Origin: Candidatus Zixiibacteriota bacterium
Lineage (GTDB): Bacteria; Zixibacteria; MSB-5A5; WJJR01
DNA length: 64,000 nucleotides
Direction: 5' to 3'
Assembly: GCA_040752595.1 (NCBI GenBank)
Contig: JBFMGX010000003.1
Span: 1 to 64,000, forward strand
Each line of letters starts with the position of its first letter. Position 1 is the first letter of the stretch. The notes beneath the pieces were generated by a model, which worked only from the letters and a program-made list of their open reading frames with translations, ran no database searches and was not told where the DNA came from. Below, in pieces: positions 25,055 to 37,500 of this stretch. A program made the position numbers and the translations under genes.

Positions 25055-26713
25055 TTATAACAACAGTGTCGTGACAATGATCTGGGCGAGGATGATCTTG
25101 GCGATCATCGAGGCCGGTTGCACGGCGGCATACCAGAGATTCGGCAGGTCGTTCTGCGCCTGCTGATTGGCGTAGGCCAAACAGGCCGGCTGGGTCTGAA
25201 CGCCGGAGAGGATTCCCATCGCCGCGGACATCGGCAGTTTCAGGCGCCGATGGGCGAACAACAGGGTCCCGACCGCGACAAACGAGGCGATGAGGACGGC
25301 GGCGATCACCATGCCGAACGCGCCGGTCTGGATCGTGGCCCCGAGCCCCCGTCCCGCCTTGGTGCCGATGGCCGCCAGAAAGAAGACCAGACCGATCTGG
25401 CGCAAGACGAGATTGGCATTGAACGGCAGTCCCCATTGGATCGGGCCGGTGCGCTCCAGGCGCCCAAGAATCAAGCCGACGATCAGTGGACCGCCGGCAA
25501 AGCCGAGCCGGAAGGTGGTGCCGTTCGGCAGCGGGATCGGCGCCATACCGACAAAAACGCCCAAAACGATGCCCAAAGACAACGATAGATAATCGGTCTC
25601 GGACAAGGATCGGAGCGAATCGCCGAAGAAGGCGGTGATGCGGTCGACCTCCTGGCGGGGCGAGACCACCAGAATGCGGTCGCCCATCTCAAGTGTTGTG
25701 GCCGGCAAGGGAACGAATTCGGCGTCGCCGCGGCGGAGACGGGTGATCGTGCCGACATAGGCGCGGCGCCGTCGCAGTTCCCCCACAGCGGTGCCGACGA
25801 CCGCCGGAGTGGAGACGAAGTACCAGCGGTAGGCCGTGTCGTCCCGCCGTTCGGCGACACGCTCCGTCGATTCTTCGCCGAGAAAGAGGTGGACGGTCTT
25901 GAGCGCCCGGGCCGGACCGACCACCACAAGTGAATCACACGCCCCCAGAATAGTATCCGGCTCGACGACTTGGACGGTGTCACCCTTCTTGATCCGGCTG
26001 AGGACGAAATTGGGATTCTCCAGCGCGGCCAGGAATTGATCGGCGGTGCGTCCGATCACGGCGGGATTGGTGATGCGGTACGTGCGGCTGGTGACCGCAT
26101 CGGCCTCGGCTTCATGGGCGCGTTCGGCGGTCTCGCGGGCGAAATCGATCTTGAACACCCGTGCGAAGATGAACATCCAGAGAATGGCGGCCAACACGCC
26201 GAGCGGATAGGCCAAGCCATAGGTCACCACCGGGCTGTTCAGCAGCAAATCGAGTTGGTCCGGCGGCAGCGCCGGGGACATGTTCTTGATCGCCTCCACC
26301 GCGGCGGCCAACGCCGGTGTGTTGGTGAGCGAGCCGCAGAACAGACCGGCGGTCGCGGCCGCCGACAATCCCAAGAGGCGGCCGGTCAATCCGGCCACGA
26401 CGGCGCCGCCCAGTAGGATCAGGACAGCCATCGTGCTGACGCCGAGCCCGCGTTTCTGGAACGAGGCGAAGAACCCCGGCCCGGCCTGCAGGCCGATGGC
26501 ATAGACAAACAACACCAGACCGATGACGTAGATGTGCTCCGGCAGGACCAATCGCGGATCGACGGCGGAGAAAGCGATGCCGACGAACAGCAATGCCGCC
26601 ACGCCCAGCTTGAAGCCGTGAATACGGATGTTGCCGATCAGATATCCCAACCCAATGACCGTGAACAAGAGCAGGAGGTTGTTTGCTGCCAGCAGGTCGA
26701 GGAGAGGGGACAT
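25055..26713 (-). CDS. AspT/YidE-like duplication permease with two TrkA-C domains
   Basis: 552 residues. Two halves of five or so membrane helices (GLGYLIGNIRIHGFKLGVAA at the start; FRLGFAGGPLIVGLILGRLE in the second half) flank a cytoplasmic centre with two TrkA-C/RCK_C domains (about residues 195-370; FVLSRIKKGDTVQV and AYVGTITRLRRGD). This is the architecture of the aspartate:alanine exchanger AspT and of YidE/YbjL proteins. Substrate cannot be told from sequence; an amino or organic acid exchanger is likely. The ATG at 26713 was chosen over an upstream in-frame start that adds a polar, unlikely leader. First gene of a transporter pair. Confidence 0.93.
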   Translation of the reverse strand: MSPLLDLLAANNLLLLFTVIGLGYLIGNIRIHGFKLGVAALLFVGIAFSAVDPRLVLPEHIYVIGLVLFVYAIGLQAGPGFFASFQKRGLGVSTMAVLILLGGAVVAGLTGRLLGLSAAATAGLFCGSLTNTPALAAAVEAIKNMSPALPPDQLDLLLNSPVVTYGLAYPLGVLAAILWMFIFARVFKIDFARETAERAHEAEADAVTSRTYRITNPAVIGRTADQFLAALENPNFVLSRIKKGDTVQVVEPDTILGACDSLVVVGPARALKTVHLFLGEESTERVAERRDDTAYRWYFVSTPAVVGTAVGELRRRRAYVGTITRLRRGDAEFVPLPATTLEMGDRILVVSPRQEVDRITAFFGDSLRSLSETDYLSLSLGIVLGVFVGMAPIPLPNGTTFRLGFAGGPLIVGLILGRLERTGPIQWGLPFNANLVLRQIGLVFFLAAIGTKAGRGLGATIQTGAFGMVIAAVLIASFVAVGTLLFAHRRLKLPMSAAMGILSGVQTQPACLAYANQQAQNDLPNLWYAAVQPASMIAKIILAQIIVTTLLL

Positions 26714-26869
26714 CGTTGGTCGTCCGGATACAGGGCCTGGCGGCCACGGCGTCGAGATAGAGATACGGAGAATCAACGGCGGCGGCAAGGGGGTGTTGAC
26801 CGGGTCGGGAAATGTCGAGGGCGATTGTGCCTTCTGGCAGTATTCAACAAGCCTTGAGAGCGTCTAATT
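26714..26869. other. Upstream region of the transporter pair
   Basis: Divergent control region with no gene. It ends in TATTCAACAAGCCTTG, which resembles TTTCTCAACAAGCCCTAA directly left of the 14048 element, so the element boundary may extend to about 26841. Confidence 0.45.
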
Positions 26870-27033
26870 GGATGCTGAAAAAGGCCAATCCATGTCATTC
26901 TGAGCCCCGCCGCTCTCTGGCGGGGCGAAGAATCCGCTGTTGTTCTCATAGGGAGAAACAGCAGATCCTTCGCTTCGCTCAGGATGACAATGGTGGGGTC
27001 GATCCGCATTTCCTGAGTTTTTCAGCAGCCTCC
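26870..27033. repeat. MITE-like composite repeat, GATGCTGAAAAA ends
   Basis: Sister of 14048-14212. It opens GGATGCTGAAAAAGGCCAAT and closes TTTTTCAGCAGCCTCC. The inside again holds TCATTCTGAGCCCCGCC, a CCCCGCC/GGCGGGGC hairpin, AACAGCAGATCCTTCG and GATCCGCATTTCCTGAG. Same orientation as the 14048 copy. Confidence 0.85.
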
Positions 27034-27054
27034 TAACAATATGAACGGAGCATT

Positions 27055-27170
27055 CCAGGACCCTCACCCCATCCCTCTCCCCGGAAGGGAGAGGGGGATC
27101 AGATTCTTCCCCTCTCCCCTCTGGGGAGAGGGGAGGCTTGCCCTGAGCGAAGTCGAAGGGGTGAGGGGTC
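27055..27170. repeat. CCCTCTCCCC-type hairpin repeat
   Basis: CTCTCCCCGGAAGGGAGAG and CTCTCCCCTCTGGGGAGAG hairpins follow one another, framed by CCCTCACCCC and GGGGTGAGGG. Related runs lie at 41920-41960 and 63650-63800. Frames across them are Pro/Ser-rich repeat translation. Confidence 0.8.
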
Positions 27171-27586
27171 GTCAGCGGCGCATTACACATGCCGAAACCC
27201 CCGACGTACCTTGAGCTTCTCATTCTCATAGACGCTCCAAAGACCCAAGTTTAGAGAGTGCACGCCATGCGCCCCCGCGTCGCGTAGCTTTTTGCATACA
27301 TGCGCCCCCCGAGGGCGGGTGGCGCGCACCGACAAGGCGGTCGGTCGCCCGTTAGGGCCTTTTGGGACAGCCCCTGCTGGAATCCCACGCACAAGCCCTT
27401 CGACATGCGGCGTCGAAGGGCCTGTGCGTGCCACCCGAGTGTTGGGGAAGTCAACGCTGCCGGGGCGTTGCGGAAATCAACATGATGTCAGGCGCGGCAC
27501 GATTGCGGTTGACCGGGATGGATGATATGGTGTGATTAATAGGCTGTATCTGCCCAGAGAGGCAGGCCGGGGAGAATGGAGGAGAG
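27171..27586. other. Gap before the M2 peptidase gene with a long hairpin
   Basis: 416 bases without a supported gene. At 27388-27432 there is a long hairpin: CACGCACAAGCCCTTCGAC on the left and GTCGAAGGGCCTGTGCGTG on the right, 19 positions with one mismatch and a 7-nt loop. No second copy is visible in the window. Confidence 0.6.
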
Positions 27587-29281
27587 ATGCGTCGAGTGGC
27601 TTTGGCAGTAGGAGTTGGCGTTGTTGTGGTGGTCGTATCGGCGATCCACGCCATGGGAACGGGAGTGACACAGGACGATTTCAAGACGTTTCTGGCCGAA
27701 TACGAGGCGAAGGCCATCCCGCTGAGTCGCGCCAGCAGTCTGGCATACTTCATTGCGTCGACTTCGGGCGCCGACAGCGCCTACGAGAGATACAATGCAC
27801 TGGAGCTCGAATACCGTCGCCTGCATTCCGATACGGCCGCCTTCGCGCGGATCAAGGCGTTCCGCGACGGGGGACAGGTCACCGATTCCCTGCTGCGTCG
27901 CCAGTTGGAACTCCTGTACCTCGGGTACATGGGCAACCAGATCGCTGGGACGTTGTTGGAGCAAATCACGGCGCTGGAGACCAGCATCGAGCAGAAGTTC
28001 AACACCTATCGCGCCGACGTGGGCGGGCGGAAGCTCTCGGACAACACGGTGGACAGCATCCTGCGCGCGTCGACCGATTCCCGTGAGCTGGAAGCGGTCT
28101 GGACGGCGAGCAAGGCGATCGGTGGGGTGGTGGAGGCGGATCTGCGTCAGTTGGCCCGGCTGCGCAACCAAGCCGCCCGTTCGGTCGGCTTCGCCGATTT
28201 CTACGAGATGCAACTGAAGCTCACCGAGATCGAGCCGGAGGAGCTGGAGCGGCTGTTCGTTGAGTTGGACAGCCTGACGCGCGGCGCCTTCATCGAGTTG
28301 AAGGCCCAGATCGACTCGGTGCTCTCGGTTCGTCTGGGCATCCCCCGCGACCAACTGCGACCCTGGCATTATCAGAACCGGTTCTTCCAGGAGGCATTGT
28401 CAGTCTACGATGTGAATCTGGATGGGTTCTTCACCGGAAAGGACCCGGTGGCGATCGCCAAGGCGTACTTCGCTGGAATCGGCATGCCGGTGGACACGAT
28501 CCTCGCCCACAGCGATCTCTATGAGAAGCCGGGGAAATACCAGCACGCCTACAGCACCGACATCGATCGCGAAGGGGACGCGCGCATCGTCTGCAACATT
28601 CGTCCCGATTACAACTGGATGAACACGCTCCAGCACGAGCTGGGTCATGCGACCTACTCGTATTACAATGATCCGTCGCTCCCCTGGCTTCTGCGGGACG
28701 CCGCGCATTCGCTGACCACCGAGGCGGTGGCGCTCTTTTTCGGCTCACTGGCGGGGAATCCCCAATGGTTGATCGATGAGACCGGCGCGCAGAAGGCGGA
28801 TGTCGACCGGGTGGCCAAGGCGTGTGCCCAGTCGATGCGCGCCGAGAAGCTGATCTTCAGCCGCTGGTCGCAGGTCATGCTGCATTTCGAGCGCGGGTTG
28901 TACGGGAATCCGGAGCAGGACCTCAACACGCTGTGGTGGGACTTGGTCGAGAAGTATCAACTGCTGACCCGTCCGGCGGGACGGAATCAACCGGACTGGG
29001 CATCGAAGATTCACATCGCCACATCGCCGGTCTACTATCACAGCTACCTGATGGGAGAACTGCTGGCGGCGCAGTTCGCCGAGACGTTGCGTCAAAACGT
29101 GCTGGGTCGCAACGATCCGCACAGTGCGAGCTTCGCGAATGACCCGCGGATCGGCCGGTTCTTCATGGACACAGTCTACCGTCCGGGGGCCCGCCATCCC
29201 TGGAATGAGATGATCGCGCGGGCGACCGGATCGAAGCTCTCATCGGCCGCCTTCGCCCGTCAATTCGTCAGCGCCCGGTAG
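27587..29281 (+). CDS. M2 family peptidyl-dipeptidase (ACE-like)
   Basis: 564 residues. An N-terminal hydrophobic segment (LAVGVGVVVVVVSAIHA) suggests export to the periplasm. The zinc site is HELGH near residue 350 (TLQHELGHATYSYY), followed by TTEAVALFFGSLA supplying the third ligand Glu, and by SPVYYHSYLMGELLAAQ and HPWNEMI, all characteristic of M2. These enzymes release C-terminal dipeptides. The length is near the family norm. The ATG at 27587 has GGAGGAG directly upstream. It stands alone; gdhA follows after a 677-base gap. Confidence 0.94.
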   Translation: MRRVALAVGVGVVVVVVSAIHAMGTGVTQDDFKTFLAEYEAKAIPLSRASSLAYFIASTSGADSAYERYNALELEYRRLHSDTAAFARIKAFRDGGQVTDSLLRRQLELLYLGYMGNQIAGTLLEQITALETSIEQKFNTYRADVGGRKLSDNTVDSILRASTDSRELEAVWTASKAIGGVVEADLRQLARLRNQAARSVGFADFYEMQLKLTEIEPEELERLFVELDSLTRGAFIELKAQIDSVLSVRLGIPRDQLRPWHYQNRFFQEALSVYDVNLDGFFTGKDPVAIAKAYFAGIGMPVDTILAHSDLYEKPGKYQHAYSTDIDREGDARIVCNIRPDYNWMNTLQHELGHATYSYYNDPSLPWLLRDAAHSLTTEAVALFFGSLAGNPQWLIDETGAQKADVDRVAKACAQSMRAEKLIFSRWSQVMLHFERGLYGNPEQDLNTLWWDLVEKYQLLTRPAGRNQPDWASKIHIATSPVYYHSYLMGELLAAQFAETLRQNVLGRNDPHSASFANDPRIGRFFMDTVYRPGARHPWNEMIARATGSKLSSAAFARQFVSAR

Positions 29282-29353
29282 ACTCGCGTATCCTCGGGTT
29301 GCTTGAGGATCGGCACGGTTTCGCAATCGATAGATCCCACTCCAGCGACGGTG

Positions 29354-29377
29354 AACAAGGGGCTTACGCCCCTTGTT
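29354..29377. repeat. Palindromic repeat, AAGGGGCTTACGCCCCTT type
   Basis: AACAAGGGGC, TTAC, GCCCCTTGTT: the same family as 1686-1709, with a changed centre. GGTTTCGCAATCGATAGATC some 20 bases before it resembles the GTTTCACAAC edge of the two-hairpin repeats. Confidence 0.8.
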
Positions 29378-29610
29378 TGCCGGTGGGCGCGGTCGTCGCC
29401 GAGGCCACGTGTCCCAGTCTGTGCCAAGTGGGTTTTTGTCAGGTATCACACGGTTTTTGTCGGCACATTCGATCCGGACTCCGAAGGACGAACGTAGAAG
29501 ACACGGCAGCCGACAGCGCATCATGTGATTGCGCGTCTTCTGTCGGTCGACGGTCTCATCGCGGGTTGTTCCGCGCCGCCCGTCGACCATGAAAAGATCG
29601 TTTGCTGAGG

Positions 29611-29686
29611 ATTGCCAAATGAATGAAATAAGAGCTCGTCAGGAGCACAGGGCTCCTGACCTACGGACGCTGTTCCATTTGGCAAT
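29611..29686. repeat. 76-bp mini-element with 11-bp terminal inverted repeats
   Basis: Perfect ends ATTGCCAAATG (29611-29621) and CATTTGGCAAT (29676-29686) enclose the palindrome GTCAGGAGCACAGGGCTCCT (29639-29661), a stem also seen at 41823-41845 and, less exactly, at 46388-46412. No obvious target duplication. Confidence 0.65.
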
Positions 29687-29943
29687 GTAAGGATCAATAA
29701 GTGTCAAAATGGACGCGCGTTCGGTGATCCGCCTTGACTTGGGGCGGCGGCCGGTACATGGTGGGCGACGGCTTGGGTCGGGAAATCTGTCACATGACGG
29801 ACAGAAACGCTCCCAGCCATCCGAACGACCCGGCGTCGGTTGACTTGTCCGGAGAGAGTTGGTGTCCGCGCAGTGACCTGCAATGCCCCGTTGTACCAGT
29901 TCGCCTGCATGGGATAGTCGTTTCACATCACATTATGTCATGA

Positions 29944-31314
<1,371 letters not shown>

Positions 31315-31340
31315 CGCTCAAGAACAGCACGTTTGTGAGC

Positions 31341-31370
31341 GGGGGGAGTCGTAAGACTCCCCCCGGTTCT
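31341..31370 (+). terminator. Terminator of gdhA
   Basis: A 10-bp stem GGGGGGAGTC/GACTCCCCCC with a GTAA tetraloop, then GGTTCTTCTTCC, 27 bases after the stop codon. The U-tract is interrupted but the position is right. Confidence 0.75.
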
Positions 31371-31481
31371 TCTTCCTCCGGCGCAATGACCAAGAGCGAC
31401 CGCACACCTGAGGGATCGTGAAGCCGATTCTACGATGGCATTGATTGCCTCTCTCGACAAGCTCGCGTACAGGGTCGCATG

Positions 31482-31517
31482 AAAAAGCCCCGCCCGGAAG
31501 ATCCTCCGGGCGGGGCT
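31482..31517 (-). terminator. Terminator of the giant surface protein gene
   Basis: On the minus strand a 13-bp stem (AGCCCCGCCCGGA with TCCGGGCGGGGCT), 6-nt loop, followed by TTTTTC. It lies 24 bases after the stop at 31541 and is a textbook intrinsic terminator. Confidence 0.9.
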
Positions 31518-31540
31518 GTTGGTCTCGATTGGAGAGAGGA

Positions 31541-34500
31541 CTACTTCACCAGCATCATCTTCTTCGTCGCCGTGAAGGACGCGGCGTGCAGCCGGTAGAA
31601 GTAGATGCCGGAAGCCGCCGCATGGCCGGAGCGATCGGTTCCGTCCCAAGTCACCGCCACGCGTCCGGCAGGCTCGTGTCCATTGAACTCGCGGACCTGC
31701 TGACCGAGGACGTTGTAGATCGCCAGAGTCCAGTCGGCTTCATCCTTCAAATCGAAGGTGATCACCGTGCCGGCGTTGAACGGGTTCGGGTAGTTCTGCT
31801 GGAGCGCGAACTCCGTCGGCACGAACCGTGCGGCCATGCGCACCGGCAAGACGGCGCCGGAGGCATCCGACAATTCTGCCGTGGTGAGATCGATGCGGCC
31901 ACCTCCGGTCACCGGGATGCTGAGCAGCTCGTGCGTGCCGGCGGACAAGTGGACGCCCCGCTCCCACGGGTAGGCGATGATGCGCAGCTCGTCGGCGGTG
32001 CTGTTCGATTTCATGGCCATCGCGGCAGCGGCGCCGGACAACGTCGGAGTGCCGAGATCGAGATCGGAGTAGTGGAAGACCAGATGCGCGCCGCCGATCT
32101 CAACCGGAGAGTTTGTGGTCACCCGGAGCATGCCGTTCTCGATCGAATAGCGGACGTCCGCGACTGTGCCGGTGGCCGCTTTCGGATGGCCGCCCGGTGG
32201 ATAGGGCTGGGCATCGCCGGTGATGATGCGAATCATGTAGATCAGGTCGGCCACGGTCAACACGATGCCGTCGTCGTTGACGTCGGAGGCCAGGATCTGG
32301 ACGTCTTTGTAGCAGTTCGGCGGGTCGTCATCGTCGCAGACGTCCGACCACACCCCATCGCCGTAGATGAAGTAGTTGGTGAACAACACGGCGTCGCCGA
32401 CCTCGTTGGCGATGCCGTTGAGGTTCATATCACCGCGGTCATCGGGCGGCTCGATGATACAGATCCACCCGCCGATGAAACAGATGGCCGGGACGGGATT
32501 CTCCTTGGCGTTGGACAGGCACGTGTCGATCGCCATGTGGCTTTCCACGAACGTCGTGTCGCCGGACCGGCTGGAGATCACGTTGTCCGTGCAGTCAAAC
32601 CAGCAGAAGTTGATCGGCACGCATTGGTTGATCAGGTTGCGATCCGAGGAGACGTCGAACGTGAGCGTGGCGATCGCCCCGATCGGATGATAGGCGCCCT
32701 CCGGGGGCGTAACGCCGTTGTCCAGGTTGGCGATGCCCACGAGGCGGAGATAGCCCGACGGGCATCCGCCGGTGCAATTGCCCTGGGCGCCGTAGCGATA
32801 GGTGAAGTACTCCCACTGGAGGGAGTCGATGACGTGCCCCTTGTCGGCTCCCAGAAAGACCAGCACGCTGGGATCGTAGCAGATCAACAGGTCGAAGCCG
32901 CCGATGTCGGTGAAGAGACTGTCGAAGTTGACCGGTATGCTGACGCGCTGGCCGTTGAGCGTCTGAATCGTGCCGTCATTGTCGCCCAGCGAGACGATGA
33001 TGCGGCAGCCGCAGTTGTCCTCATCGATCAGGAACGTCACACAGAACGACTTTTCGCATGAGGCACCGCAGGCATCGGAGCAACGAATCGTGACGCAAAC
33101 CTGGCCGTCACCGGCGGGCGTGTAGATCCACTTGCCGTTGCTCAACATCCCGGGGCCGCTGACGATCTGACAACCGGTGAAATTGCCGTCGACGTCGCTG
33201 CCGCCGACCGGCAGTTGTACCTCTTGCGGGACACAGTTCTGACGGATCGTCATGTCGCCGGGGACATTGCACACCGGCGGGCTGTTGACGTCGAAGGTGA
33301 CATTGAACGACTTCTCACACGAGGCGCCGCAGGTGTCGGTGCAGCGGACCGTCACGGTCACCGTCTGCTCCGTCGTCGGCGTGTAGCACCACATGCCGCC
33401 GGCCAGTTGGCCGGGACCGTTGATCTTCTGGCAGGTCACCGGGCCGCCCTCGGGATCGCTGCCGCCGACCGGCAGGCAAAGCTGCGTCGGTGAGCACTGG
33501 AAGACGGTCGTGTCGTTGGGGACCAGGCACGTCGGCGGCGTATTCAGCGCGACCGTGACGTTGACTGTGTCGTAGTCCGAGGCGGCGCAGGAATCGGTCA
33601 CCTTGACGATGATTGTATACACGCCGGAGCCGGCCGGAGTGAAGCAGACCAGGTTGGCATCGGTGTTGATCGTCGCTCCGGGTGGACCCGCGACCAAGAA
33701 CTCGAACAACGGACCATTGTTCGGGTCGACCACCGTGTACGATTTGCAGATCGACGCGGGGGCGCATTGGGACACCGTCGTATCGTTGCCCAACGAAATC
33801 GTGGGTGGCGTGTTGATCGTCACCTGATAGACGATCATGTCCTGATCGGCGGCGCCACAGGTGTCGGTGATGCGCGCGATGATTGTGTAGGCACCCGTCC
33901 CGGACGGCGTGAAGCAGACCTTGTTGGCGGCGGTGTCAATCGTGGCGCCGGCTGGCCCCGACACCAGCGCCTCGATCAGCCCGCTCATCCCGTTCGGGTC
34001 ACTCACCGTGTACGTCGCGCAGATCTGCTCCGGCGCGCACTGGAAGACCGACTGGTCAGACCCGAAGGCGATGGTCGGCGGGTCATTCATCTGGATATTG
34101 ACATTGAAGCTGCTCTGGCAGGTGTTGCCGCACTCGTCGGCGCAGCGGATCGTGACTGTGAACGATTCAGTCCTCCAAGCTCTGTAGACCCAGGAGCCGT
34201 TGACCACGGTACCGTAACTGGAGGTATTCCAGCACATCACTGACGCATCGCAGTTGTCGGTGCCCGAGACCGGAACCGAGATGTCGGTATTCTCGCAGAG
34301 GGAGAAGTTGACCGGCTCGGTCGGCAGATTGCACACCGGCGACTGCGTGTCGACGATCGTGATCACCTGAATGCACACGCTGGTGTTGCCGCAGACGTCG
34401 TACGAGACCCACCGGCGGGTGATCGTTCCGGTATTGCCGCCGCAGCCGTTGAGATTCGGCTGCTCGAGGAAGGTCGTCGTGACATTCGGATCACAGTTGT

Positions 34501-37500
34501 CAGCCACGGTTACCGTCGCCGGCGGCGGAATGGGATCGCCGCACTGGATTGTCGTGTCGCGCGGACAGGTGCCTACGACGTGTGGCGGAGTGTCGTCAAT
34601 GACGGTGATTGTCCGTTGACATTGGGCCGTTGCTCCGCAGGAATCGGTAGCCGTGTAGGTGTACGTGTAAACCAACGGGCTGCCTGGGCAGCCGGCGGCG
34701 CCGTTGTTGGTGCTCGAGCAGGTGACTGTCACAGTCCCGGTGCCGCCCGTTACAGTCGCGTCGCTCGGGTTGCACGGCGGCACTTCTGCGATGCATTGGA
34801 CGGCCAGATTCCCGGGGCAGGTGATCTGCGGCGGCTGGCCTATGACGAAGGTCACGTGGAATGTCCCTTCGCAGTAGGCATTACAGGCATCGGTGCAGCG
34901 GATCGTCACGGTCACCGTGCCGGCACCGGACGGCGTGTAGCACCAGTTGCCGCCGGAGAGAATGCCGGGGCCGCCGGTCATGACGCATCCCGTGAGGTTG
35001 CCGTCCGGATCGGTCGCCGAGACCGGGAGGCAGACCTGCGCGGGCGCGCACTGGAAGATCGTGGTGTCGTTCGGGACGTTGCAGACCGGCGGGTCGTTGA
35101 TGACAAACGTCACGTTGAAGGTCTTCTCGCAGAAGGCCCCGCAGGCGTCGCTGCAACGGACGGTCACTGTCACGGTCTCGTCGCCGGTCGGTGTGTAGCA
35201 CCAGTTGCCGTTGAGTTGTCCGGGGCCGGAGACGATCGTGCACCCGGTCAGGTTGCCGTCGGCATCCGTCGCCGAGACCGGGAGACAGACCGGCGTCGGT
35301 GAGCACTGGAAAATCGTGGTATCGTTCGGCACGGTGCAGACCGGCGCGGCGTTGATGTCGAACGTGACATGGAAGGTCTTCTCGCAATATGAACCGCAGG
35401 CATCGGTGCAACGGACGGTCACGGTGACGGTTTCGTCGCCGGACGGCGTGTAGCACCAGTTGCCGCCGGAGAGCGTCCCTGGCCCGTTCGTGATCGCACA
35501 TCCGGTCAAATTGCCGTTGGGATCGGTGGCCGAAACCGGGAGACAGACCTGGGTCGGCGCGCATTGAAAGATGGTGGTGTCGTTCGGGACACTGCAGACC
35601 GGCGGATCGTTGATGTCGAAGACGACCGTGAACGATCCGGGACAACTGACGCCGAGTGTGTCGGTGCAGCGGATATCGACGGTGACGGTTTCATCGCCCG
35701 AGGGTGTGTAGCACCACTGCCCGCCCGACAGCGTCCCCGGCCCGTTTTCGATCACACAGGTGACCGGCGGATGCTGGCTGGTGGCGTAGACCGGCAGGCA
35801 CAATTGGGCGGCCGTGCACTGCACGACCGTCGTGTCGTTGGGAATGAAGCAATTCGGCGGCGCGGTCTGGTAGATGGTCACCATCACGGTGTCGCGGTCG
35901 CCGGCACCGCAGGGATCCACGACTTGGGCCACGATCGTGTAGGTCCCCGTCCCGGGGGGTGTGAAGCAGATTTGGTTCAGCGCCGTGTCGATCGTCGTCC
36001 CCGCAGGTCCGCTCACCAGCGATTCGATCAGGCCCGCCATGCCGTTGACGTCGTTCGGGATGTACGTGATGCAGACGGGATTCTGCGGGATGGTCTGCGG
36101 CAGCGAGATGTCGTCGCCCAGCGCGATCGTGGGCGGATCGTTGATGTCGAAGGTGACATGGAACGTCTTCTCGCAATAGAGACCGCAGGCGTCCGTGCAC
36201 CTAACAGTGACAGTGACTGTCTCATCGCCGGTCGGCGTGTAGCACCAGTTGCCGCCGGAGAGGATTCCCGGTCCACCAGTAATCGTGCAACCGGTCAGAT
36301 TGCCGTTGACATCGGTGGCGGAGACCGGGAGACACACCTGGGTCGGCGTGCACTGGAAGAACGCGGTATCGTTGGGGATGTTGCAGACCGGCGCGTCGTT
36401 GATGTCGAAGGTGACATGGAACGTCTTCTCGCAGTAGGCGCCGCAGGCATCGGTGCAGCGAATCGTCACCGTTACGGTCTGGTCGCCGGTCGGTGTATAG
36501 CACCAGTTGCCCCCGGAGAGGGTGCCCGGTCCGCTGGTGATGGCGCAGACGGGGTTGTTGCCGGTCGCCGAGACCGGGAGACAGACCTGTGTCGGCGTAC
36601 ACTGGAAGAACGAGGTATCGTTCGGGATGTTGCAGACCGGCGCGTCGTTGATATCGAAGGTCACATGGAAGGTCTTCTCGCAATAGGCGCCGCAGGCGTC
36701 GGTGCAGCGGATGATGACGGTGACGGTCTCATCGCCGGACGGCGTGTAACACCAGTTGCCGCCGGAGAGGGTGCCCGGTCCGCTGGTGATGGCGCATCCG
36801 ATCAGGTTGCCGTTGGGATCGGTGGCCGAGAACGGGAGACAAACCTGCGTCGGCGTGCACTGGAAGAACGAGGTGTCGTTCGGGATGTTGCAGACCGGTG
36901 CGTCATTGATGTTGAAGGTGACATGGAACGTCTTCTCGCAATAGAGACTGCAAGCGTCCGTGCAGCGGATGGTCACCGTGACCGTCTCGTCACCGGACGG
37001 TGTGTAGCACCAGTTGCCGCCGGAGAGGATTCCCGGTCCGCTGGTGATGGCACATCCGGTCAGGTTGCCGTTGGGATCGGTGGCCGAGACCGGGAGACAC
37101 ACCTGGGTCGGCGTGCACTGGAAGAACGAGGTGTCGTTCGGGATGTTGCAGACCGGCGCGTCGTTGATATCGAAGGTCACATGGAATGTCTTCTCGCAAT
37201 AGAGGCCGCAGGCGTCGGTGCAGCGGATCGTCACGGTGACCGTCTCGTCACCGGACGGTGTGTAGCACCAGTTGCCGCCGGAGAGGGTACCGGGTCCGCT
37301 GGTGATGGCACATCCGGTCAGGTTGCCGTTGGGGTCGGAGGCCGAGACCGGGAGACAGACCTGTGTCGGCGTGCACTGGAAGAACGCGGTGTCGTTCGGG
37401 ATGTTGCAGACCGGTGCGTCGTTGATGTCGAAGGTGACATGGAACGTCTTCTCGCAATAGAGACTGCAAGCGTCCGTGCAGCGGATGGTCACGGTGACGG

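Noticed and set aside
26890-27229. Minus-strand frame with Pro/Ser-rich peptide upstream of the M2 gene
   Set aside because: It crosses two different repeat families and has no leader or homologous domain.
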